Part shown: piece after piece, positions 40,507-47,429 of the stretch | How the letters are laid out: each line of letters opens with the position of its first letter | Numbering within the stretch: the first letter of the stretch is position 1 | NCBI GenBank assembly: GCA_027972325.1 | Contig: JAPMOS010000115.1 | Coordinates: 80,001 to 127,429 of the forward strand | Length of the DNA: 47,429 nt | From: Paratrimastix pyriformis | Lineage: Eukaryota > Preaxostyla > Paratrimastigidae | Direction: 5' to 3' | Made by a program: the position numbers and the translations under genes | Notes under the pieces: model-generated | The model's database searches: none | Told to the model about the DNA's origin: nothing | Seen by the model: only the letters and a program-made list of their open reading frames with translations

Positions 40507-42893
40507 CTTGGCCCGGTTCTACTGCGGGGATGCCGAAGCGATCTTGTTTCGCGCGAAGGATAATCCCGGCCGTGTCTGCAGTTTCCAACGTGTGTGTGTG
40601 TGTGTGTCATACATGTTTGCAACATAGAGATGCAAAACTCCCGATTCCGGCCGAAGCCGGGGGGTAACATGACCCCCAGTCCCTCCCATGTCCCCCGCAA
40701 TTCTGCGGGCAACTAGGGCTAGGGGCGGGGGCTATGGTGACAGGGAGAGGTAGAAAAGAACGGGGGAGGGGACCAAGGAATAGGGTGGATCGAGGAGATA
40801 AATCAGGGAAAAGACTGAACAACGGGACAAAAGATTGAACCGAAAGGAACACAATTCCCTTACATTGGGACTTCTTGGGCGTTGGGCATCCGCGTCCCCA
40901 TGTACCATCTGGTACTGGTGCGGAACACGAACATCGGGGCGTGTTGTTGGCGGATCCACCATCCAAAGTCCCGCCTCCGCGGCCCGTCCGGTCCCGCGGG
41001 CACTCGAGCCGCCCCGCTCCCCTTCAACCCCAGATCCGTGGGGCAGAGCGAGGCTCCCTTCGGCGTGGCAAGAAGCCCTTGCGCTGGGGCAGGGACAAGC
41101 GCAGGGGCAGCATGGGCAGGGGCAGCATGGGCAGGGGCAACATGGGCAGGGGCAACATGGGCAGGGGCAGGGGCAGGGGCAGGGGCAGGGGCATGGGCAG
41201 GGGCCACCGTGGGAGTCGCAGTGGGGGCTGGTGCAGATGCAGTGGGGGCTGGTGCAGATGCAGTGGGGGCTGCTGCAGATGCAGTGGGGGCTGGGGGCGG
41301 CACCCTGGCGAACGGATTCCCGACCGGCGCGGGCTGCTGGTGGGCAACAGCAGGGCGCACAGCAAAAGGATTGCTGTCAGCCTTCTCCTCAACCCTGTCC
41401 TTCTTCTTTGCTGGCGAAGGTTCAGGGGATGGCGGACGTGGCCGACTCGTACCACCTCCAAGCTGAAGCGGGGCAGCTGAGGGGTCGATGCAATGTGCGG
41501 TCACTTTTCCGGGAGGCTGTTTGACAGTGCTCGGTGACTTTGGACACAGGCCGAATTGCGGCGAAGCAGTGGACGGGTTCACCGAAGCCACAGGTCGGGC
41601 GGGAACGGGGGTCGCCATCGATACTCGCGATACAGTAACGGGCTTGCTGGAAGACTCCAAATTGAAAATGGTGGCACCACAAATGAATTGAATCAATTGC
41701 GCAAGCTTTTGGCAGCACAGAGATTGATCGCCCCCCGCCGACCGTAGAATGCTCAAACTGATGCGCTGAAGCAACTTGGTCGACGGGATGCGCTTCTCAG
41801 AGGCCACCAAATACCCAAAAAGTTTGCCAAACTCAGGGATCATGGTAGAAGTGAAGGAAAGACGGCTCAGCTGGTCCATGCTCCGGAAGATAGCTCGATG
41901 ATCGTCGAGCTCGTCAATAAAGCACAGAAATGGATCTTCTTCATCAAGAATAGAAGCATGTTTTTCAATAAAAGCAATGGTTGCGTCGTCCAGATCATCA
42001 TTCACCGCAGTGATTTCGCAGGCCATAGCCCTGCGTAAATCGTGTTGAACTGAGAATAGTGCCGGGGCTCTGTTTCCAACTTGTTGGATCCCCACTAACA
42101 TCCTCGTTTCATTCAATAGACACTGTATACCTTGGCCGTGTTGGATGCTCCTGGGGCATTACCGACGACCCTCGAGACAGACCCACCCGGACTACGGATC
42201 CCTGGCCCAGTACCTCGACTCGTTCATTGCCCCAATGGTACCATCATTGTGATGGATACCGAGGCCAACCTGTCCCAGCAATGGACGCCGGCTCTCGAGT
42301 GCTTCAATTTCGTGAGCGATCACCGAATTCGTGCCATCTGGGGAAGTCCGTGATTCATTCCCTTCACGAGACAATTGGTTTTTAACTTGTCCTTCTTCAT
42401 CACTTCTTCGCGCAGATTACCTCGAGGAGGCCAACCCCCGGCCGTCGCTCTCACCGGGAGCCCCCCGCCCTGAGGAGGTGGAGCTGCCCATCGAGGTCTT
42501 CCAGCGAGGCCACGAGGGGCCCGTCAACTGGCGCTGGGATGTACTGTGCCCTTCTCCGAGTGCGAAGTTGGCCGAGATGAACGCCCGGGCCAACCCGCGC
42601 ACCAACGCGGTCTACCTGCGGCACCAGGCGGGGCAGGCCCGCTTCGCCAAGCCGGCCGATCTTTACGTCTACCTCTTCCGCCGCTACGGAGGGCCGGGCC
42701 CTGTGTTGGACTGCTTCTGCGGCTGTGGGCCAGCTCTCTTGGCGGCAGAGGCCACCGGAACGCGCGTTGATCTAATTGACCGGGCGCCTGCAGTGGAGAG
42801 CCTCATGATCGGCCACGTGCCTCCGGTGCTGGTGCACCGGCAGGACGAAGCATACCTGCCCCTCGAAGCCCACGAGACGGAGCTTTGCAACGT
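40504..42893 (+). CDS. Beta-class DNA methyltransferase, copy B exons
   Basis: Exons 40504-40573, 42120-42345 and 42416 to about 42893, with introns 40574-42119 (enlarged by an insert) and 42346-42415 (70 nt, GT..AG). The order is YCGDAEAIL, a motif-IV region as in copy A (LDAPWG there), an NGTIIVMD strand, then motif I (LDCFCGCGPALLAAEATG) near 42703-42760. Motif IV before motif I is the permuted beta-class layout of N6-adenine or N4-cytosine DNA methyltransferases. The DPPY/DPPW tetrad is DAPW here, which is unusual. Copy B looks slightly degraded next to copy A. The likely substrate is DNA; target base and site are unknown. Confidence 0.65.
40860..42026 (-). CDS. Unknown 388-residue protein carried by the intron insert
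   Basis: The start at 42026 (MACEITAVNDD) lies 45 bases inside the insert; a longer frame reaches into the flank and is discarded. Residues 1-115 are a compact helical domain with several Leu, Phe and Cys. The rest is Pro/Ala/Lys-rich, with APAPTAS and APAHVAPAH repeats (about 240-320) encoded by the GGGCAG and GCAGTGGGGGCTG repeats at 41100-41290. Not recognised. It could be a Gag-like or adaptor protein, or a host protein copied with its mRNA. Confidence 0.5.
   Translation of the reverse strand: MACEITAVNDDLDDATIAFIEKHASILDEEDPFLCFIDELDDHRAIFRSMDQLSRLSFTSTMIPEFGKLFGYLVASEKRIPSTKLLQRISLSILRSAGGDQSLCCQKLAQLIQFICGATIFNLESSSKPVTVSRVSMATPVPARPVASVNPSTASPQFGLCPKSPSTVKQPPGKVTAHCIDPSAAPLQLGGGTSRPRPPSPEPSPAKKKDRVEEKADSNPFAVRPAVAHQQPAPVGNPFARVPPPAPTASAAAPTASAPAPTASAPAPTATPTVAPAHAPAPAPAPAPAHVAPAHVAPAHAAPAHAAPALVPAPAQGLLATPKGASLCPTDLGLKGSGAARVPAGPDGPRRRDFGWWIRQQHAPMFVFRTSTRWYMGTRMPNAQEVPM
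41090..41295. repeat. Coding minisatellites in the insert
   Basis: Runs of GGGCAGGGGCA-type hexamers followed by about four units of GCAGTGGGGGCTGGTGCAGAT. They code for the Pro/Ala/His repeats of the 388-residue protein. Confidence 0.85.
42072..42437 (+). repeat. Inverted repeat arm B (methyltransferase)
   Basis: Counterpart of 27723-28095 in reverse orientation. After 42437 copy B continues into the rest of the methyltransferase, whereas copy A meets the viral island. Confidence 0.9.
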
Positions 42894-42895
42894 CG

Positions 42896-43192
42896 TTGCA
42901 CCCCTGTCGACGAATGGGACCTGCATCTTCCTCTGCTCCCCCTCAAGAAGAACCTGCCCCGGCTCTACAAGAACAGCAGGCCTCCGAGCAGACCACCACC
43001 GCCGAGCAACAACAACAAGAGCAGGCCTTCGAGCTTCAAGATGACCAAGAGGGCCCCCTCATCCCCGCTCCCGATGATCAGCCTTATCAGTGGCCTCCTC
43101 CTTCCGACGAGCTCAACCCGCTGCTGGACCCGCTCAGTCCGGATGCTTTGGGCGCGGACCTTCAGCCCGAGGAAATCGAGGACTTGCCGTAA
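42896..43192 (+). CDS. Acidic Pro/Gln-rich frame downstream of the methyltransferase
   Basis: A 98-residue frame with Gln repeats, then DDQP and PLLDPLSPDALGADLQPEEI-like acidic sequence. It may be the last exon of the methyltransferase gene or a separate small gene; I see no clear junction. After its stop, 43193-43395 holds AT-rich and then GC-rich sequence without a gene. Confidence 0.35.
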   Translation: MHPCRRMGPASSSAPPQEEPAPALQEQQASEQTTTAEQQQQEQAFELQDDQEGPLIPAPDDQPYQWPPPSDELNPLLDPLSPDALGADLQPEEIEDLP

Positions 43193-43395
43193 CTTGTAAT
43201 ACAATCCCTCTTTTCGATCCTGATTTTTTTTGGTTTGTTTTTTTCTAAGAAACACGATACATCGAGAAATTGCCTCGATTGAACAACAAGCCACCGGGGC
43301 GGGATCGGGACTCGGAGGGGGTCTGGGACCGGGAGTAGTGCTCGCTGGACGGGCTGCATGACCAGGGTGATAGCCACTCCTGTGGCGCCTCTGAT

Positions 43396-45048
43396 ATGGA
43401 GCCAATCGAAGTTGACGACCTCCCTCCACCGCTTCCTGAGGAGGAGTTATTTTTCGGAGGTGGTGATGGTGACGAGGCGGCACATGAGGAGGCCGAAGAG
43501 CCAGCCCTTGGAGACCTGGACCCCGCAGAAGCCGCCGAGATTGACGTCGTGGTTGATGTAGCAGCAGACGATGGTGATGTGGCAGATTATGGAAGCTACG
43601 ACCGGACGGCGCGGGGGATCCACCTGATCCTTACCGGGGTGGAACGTCTGTTTTTTGGTTTTTTCGGGTCATGATCAATGCCCCCCCTTTGTCTCATTTT
43701 TCCAGTTCGGGAAGGATCACGCAGTTACCGGTCGAACTGTCTAAAACACGCCAATGAAGGGTTGTACCGCGTCGAGCGGGGAGTTCTGCAGCGGCTCCGC
43801 TTCGACCACGAGATCCGCGATCGGCCCATCTGGGTGCCCGTGATCTACCCGCTTGCCCGCCGTGTGCGCTTGCTGCGGCGCTTGCATGTCCAGCAGGGGC
43901 ACCTCAACCGAGATGCCCTGATTGCCTACTCGAAGGGCCTCTTCTACATTCATGGCGTGGATCAGCTTGCGCGGGACATCATCGGGACGTGTGGCCAGTG
44001 CCAGAGCGTCCGGCCCACGTACGAGCATCCCAAGTACCACGCCTTGGTGGTCAACCGGCCCCTCGAGGTGGTCGAGCTCGACTGCGGCGGCTTCGAGATG
44101 AGCTGCCAGCCGCCTCGCGCGTTCTGCGTCCTGGTGGACCACTTCACGAGCTACATGTGGGCCGCCGCGACATGGGAGACGAAGGCCACCGGGCAGGAGG
44201 TGACCGACCTTCTCAGTCGTGTGTTCACCAGCGACGAGCCCAATCTGCTCCCCACCCGGATCGTGACCGACAATGGGACCGAGTTCGTCAACCAGCGCGT
44301 GGCCGAGTGGATCGCGTCTGTCCTGTGCGTTTCGGATTTGCTCTTCACAGTCATCAACCCGCTCAGGAACAAGAACCTGCTGCCCGGGGTCCACATGGAG
44401 CACCACCGGTCGAGGCCGTACTACCCCCAGTCTCATGGGAAGGCCGAGAACGCCGTCAAGAAGATCAAGAACCGGGTGATGAAGATGCGTATCGTGCCGG
44501 CCACCAACCGCGAGCTGCCGTGGCAACCCTTCCTGCAGCCCGCCGTGCACCTGTACAACACGGCCACGGTTTCTTCGGTCTTCCAGCAACGCCCGGTTGT
44601 GATGATGGCGCTCTACCTCCCCGAGTACGAACAACTGGGCGACATGGCCCAGCTGCCGGACAAGTTCGCCAACCTGACGGCCGCGGAGGTGCGCCAAATC
44701 AAGGAGGCCGTGGCGTTCTACCGGCACCGCGAGTACGGCTACATTGAGCGGCGCCGCAACAAGGACCAAGAGACCATCGAGGAGGGGACTCGCGTCATGG
44801 TCGCCCCGCCTGCCAAATGGCGCCGGCCCGGCATTGGCAGGTTCTGCTGGTCCGGGAGGGTGGCGGAACGCATGCGTAACGGCACCTACGTCATCGAGTT
44901 TGAGGATCGGGTCAAGCCGGGCATTCCCAAGGTCTACGGGCGCAACAAGCTGCGGCCTTACGATGCCACCTTCGATGCCCCGCTCCCTGCTGCGGGAGGC
45001 GCTCTGGTCCCCGTCGTTGATCGCCGGCGTCACGCGCCCCCAGAATAA
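43396..45048 (+). CDS. Retroviral-type integrase gene with introns
   Basis: The first exon codes for an acidic N-terminus (MEPIEVDDLPPPLPEEE). A GT..AG intron fits at 43646-43705 (60 nt, pyrimidine-rich end). The second part holds a zinc-binding HH-CC domain (LHVQQGH, then CGQC), the integrase core with Asp in VVELDCGG, Asp in IVTDNGTEF and Glu in GKAENAV, and a C-terminal SH3-like region ending in GRNKLRPYD. The second Asp and the Glu are 58 residues apart instead of about 35. A possible in-frame 51-nt intron at 44316-44366 would bring this to 41. No reverse transcriptase or LTR belongs to it, and introns argue against an RNA-copied element. A Ginger-like DNA transposon or domesticated integrase is likely. 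An AATAAA signal overlaps the stop. Confidence 0.75.
43646..43705 (+). other. Putative intron in the integrase gene
   Basis: GTCTGTTTTTTGG at the start and CATTTTTCCAG at the end, 60 nt, keeping the reading frame into the zinc-binding domain. Size and base composition match the methyltransferase introns. Confidence 0.6.
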
Positions 45049-45429
45049 AACACCCCAACCCCACCATCCCCACCACCGCCCCCGTCCCGCAGTTTTCCGG
45101 TCCGGTTTTCTGCAAAAACAAAAATGATCTTATACGAATGCTCGAGGAGGGGGTGGGGGGTGAAATCGTTGGAGGGGCCGGATAATCGGGCTCGGGGGGG
45201 TGGTGGGGGAGGGGCTGCGTGCACACCAGTTTTCTCCCAGAGGATCCCCAAACCGGCTCTCGCTCACCCCCCCCCCCCCCCCCCCCCGTTCATGAACGCC
45301 CTGTGCACTCTGGGTTCTTGTCGACGCCCCGTCCATACAAAACCGGAAACACTTGCCCTCCAATGTGAGGAAGACAGCCGCGAGTGGCTACAGCGCCGGA
45401 GCATGGCCTCATCGGGGTGACCCTCGACA
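45049..45429. other. Spacer with homopolymer tracts
   Basis: G-rich runs near 45150-45215 and a C tract at about 45269-45287. The frame near 45292-45420 (MNALCTLGS...) could be a very decayed upstream part of the LINE; otherwise nothing is recognised. Confidence 0.4.
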
Positions 45430-46310
45430 CACTCGAGCAGAAGCTGGCCTCGGCGGCCTGAGCGGCAGCTCGCGGCCCCCGCCTGGAAGGTGCGCCGCCT
45501 CGTCTGGCTGCTCTTTGGCACGTTCCCCACCCTGGCAACCATCCGCGCCTCTACGCGGGCCAAGGGGCGCTGCCTGGACCACACCCTGCCCGCTCTGCCA
45601 CGGGGCCCCAGAGACCATGGCCCACCTGCTGTCGGCCTGCGGCAGGTTCCACCACTACTACACGGCCAGGCACGACCGTGCCGTCCGCCGCCTGTGGGCC
45701 TGGTTCGGCGGCCAGGACGCCTGGGTGATCCGGCACTACCTGGGCGTCTCGGCAACCAACCGTCAGCCGGCCCTCCCGCAACCCTGCTGGATGAGATCCC
45801 AGCGGCCTTCCGAGACCTGCACCCGGACCTGGTCCTGCAGTCTCGGGCCCCGACGGCGCCTGGTGGCTCGTGGACGTGGCCATCACAGGGGCGACAGCCG
45901 GGTTGGCCCGCCCTGGCAGCGGGAAAAGCCACACTACGCCGAGCTTTGTCGGTCGATCTCGAAAGCCACCGGGCAACCCTGCCGCGTGGTCCCGGTCGTC
46001 CTCTCGGCGCGGGGAGTCGTCCCTCGGGCACGCTGCAGGCCCTCTCGGACCACCCCGGCCTCCCCGCCTGAGATCCGGCTGGGCCTCCAGAAGTGCCTCT
46101 CCTCCTCGCCACCCTGCTCGTGCGCGACGCCCTGGCCCTGATGACCATGCGGAACAGGGCGGCTGCCGACGAGCCGCACCCCTGACACAAGGCACCCCGC
46201 CCACCCCCACCCCCGCCGCCCCCTATCACCCACCCACTGGGGCTCCGCTCGCCGCGGCTGCCCCGGCCGAGGAGGGCCCAACACGAGGTCATTAGGCCCA
46301 GGGCCCCATC
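45430..46310 (+). mobile_element. 3' end of an R2/NeSL-like LINE (decayed)
   Basis: Three marks of LINEs with a restriction-like endonuclease occur in order on the plus strand: a VRRLVWLLFGTFPTLATIR-like segment as precedes the zinc knuckle; a CX2CX8HX4C knuckle (CPLCHGAPETMAHLLSAC, about 45587-45640) followed by RHD; then the endonuclease, with PDLVLQ, WWLVDVAITG and a K..HYAELC...VVPVVLSARG stretch. The three parts lie in different frames, so the copy carries at least two frameshifts, and the reverse transcriptase is missing. It runs into an ATG microsatellite, which may be its 3' tail. Confidence 0.7.
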
Positions 46311-46390
46311 GGAACGTGTAACGCGCGACGCGAAGGCGGGAGTAAAGTTTCTCTTCGCCTGCGTCCTCGCAAATACACGGCATGTCTCTC

Positions 46391-46745
<355 letters not shown>

Positions 46746-46964
46746 CCGGATGACGATGGAGGTTTGATGAGCGTCTCCTCGAGCCGCTCAGCACGGACTT
46801 CTCCACCGAGGGCCTGGTGGTGATGGATGGTGAATGATGAAAGGTTGATGTTGAGCGGGGCCGCGCAAGTGCGCAATTGAGATGATGCGGAGAACACCGC
46901 TGTTCCACCACCTTTCTCTCCTTTCCCACCACCCTTCCCCACCATCCCCACATGTCCCACGCTC

Positions 46965-47222
46965 ACCGCGCCAACACCAACACAGACCCGCGATACACGA
47001 CGTCCGCCCGCTGTGCGCGCTGCCCCAGCTCGGCCGCGGCGCGGTCCATGATGTCCGGCACTCGCGCCTGAGATCCTCCATCTCCTGGCGGAGGGTGGCC
47101 AGCTTGGGTGCCCCGCCCTGATGCTGCACCTCGACGCACTTGGCGGCCAGCGTCGGCAGCCCGCCCGCACCTGGGACTCGGCCACCTCCAGCTGGCGGTA
47201 GGCGCCGCACGCCTCCACTTGG
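46965..47222 (-). CDS. Possible host exon with coiled-coil character
   Basis: The minus strand has an acceptor-like CCCATCATCAG near 47223-47233, then sequence with coding character in changing frames (VEACGAYRQLEVAESQVR, KLATLRQEMEDLRR, DIMDRAAAELGQRAQRAD) and a donor-like GTGAGC near 46967. The frame changes mean it is either a decayed exon or contains sequence errors. No family recognised. Confidence 0.3.
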
Positions 47223-47295
47223 CTGATGATGGGAAGAGGGAGAGGGTGGGAGGGAGGAAGAGGGGCGGGTCGTGAATCATGGGGCAGTTTGACCC

Positions 47296-47429
47296 CCTCG
47301 CCTCGCCTCGCCTCGCCTCGCCTCGCTCGCCTCGCCTCCCCCAACAACAGCAGCAATAGCAGCAGCAGCAACAACAGCAGCAGCAACAGCAGCAACAACA
47401 TCGGCAACAACAGCAGCAATAGCATCGGC
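47296..47429. repeat. CTCGC pentamer repeat and CAG/CAA repeat
   Basis: About eight CTCGC units, then (CAG/CAA)n to the end of the window. On the minus strand the latter would code for leucine runs; I do not call a gene. Confidence 0.9.

Larger units (their letters stand above)
40590..42071 (-). mobile_element. 1.48-kb retro-inserted sequence in an intron, with 9-bp target duplication
   Basis: GTTTCCAAC occurs on both sides (40581-40589 and 42072-42080) but once in the uninterrupted copy A intron, proving an insertion with target duplication. Read on the minus strand, it starts AGAGCCCCGGC, carries one intronless frame, and ends in about eight AC repeats next to the duplication. No terminal repeats are seen. 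A LINE-mobilised element or a retrocopied transcript fits best. Confidence 0.85.

Noticed and set aside
40835-41524. Large plus-strand frames over the insert
   Set aside because: They are shadows of the minus-strand 388-residue frame caused by GC-rich repeats.
43396-45048. Integrase as part of the Polinton-like virus
   Set aside because: It lies about 16 kb outside the AT-rich island, is GC-rich and has introns, unlike every viral gene here.
32452-45048. LTR retrotransposon reading of the methyltransferase-integrase stretch
   Set aside because: No LTRs are seen, the only reverse transcriptase belongs to the nested DIRS element on the other strand, and introns are present.

Overview
The window looks like nuclear DNA of a GC-rich, probably unicellular eukaryote (alga, fungus-like protist or similar; I cannot fix the lineage). 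Three things point to this: genes are cut by very short GT..AG introns of about 45-70 nt, the background is GC-rich with many microsatellites, and several classes of eukaryotic mobile element are nested in each other. No rRNA, tRNA or CRISPR array was seen.

Layout. (1) 1-1096: pyrimidine-rich low-complexity DNA. (2) 1097-2312: a satellite of 321-bp units. (3) 2518-27717: a sharply AT-rich island, a recently endogenised Polinton-like virus (PLV). It is arranged as two head-to-tail partial copies offset by about 17,705 bp, both ending at the same right terminus (10018 and 27717). It carries a protein-primed-type DNA polymerase B, a GIY-YIG nuclease, a VLTF3-like transcription factor, an A32/FtsK-type packaging ATPase, a likely double-jelly-roll capsid protein, two C-tail membrane proteins (one with an N-myristoylation signal), an S74-type self-processing fibre and several unknown genes. 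I treat it as a fossil; most frames are open, it is incomplete at its left side, and it carries a few breaks.

(4) 27723-31513, minus strand: an intron-containing gene with a ParB-like motif, proline/alanine-rich tracts and the first part of a beta-class DNA methyltransferase, cut off by the PLV. (5) 31585-32400: six units of a 141-bp satellite with a central palindrome, lying between two divergent genes. (6) 32452-45048, plus strand: a second methyltransferase gene and then an intron-containing retroviral-type integrase gene. This stretch has been hit twice: by a DIRS-type tyrosine-recombinase retrotransposon (33636-40506, minus strand) and, inside a methyltransferase intron, by a 1.48-kb retro-inserted sequence with 9-bp target duplications and a CA-repeat tail. 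(7) about 45430-46310: the decayed 3' end of an R2/NeSL-like LINE, followed by a long ATG microsatellite. (8) 46750-47429: a possible host exon and simple repeats.

The most unusual non-viral unit is the methyltransferase/ParB/integrase group. Two near-identical methyltransferase segments sit in inverted orientation with the same intron positions, next to an integrase gene that itself has introns and has no reverse transcriptase of its own. This suggests a DNA-based mobile element or host gene family rather than an LTR element. The PLV is most notable for its tandem end structure, its patchy divergence between copies, its possible entry-protein pair and a recurrent hairpin module.
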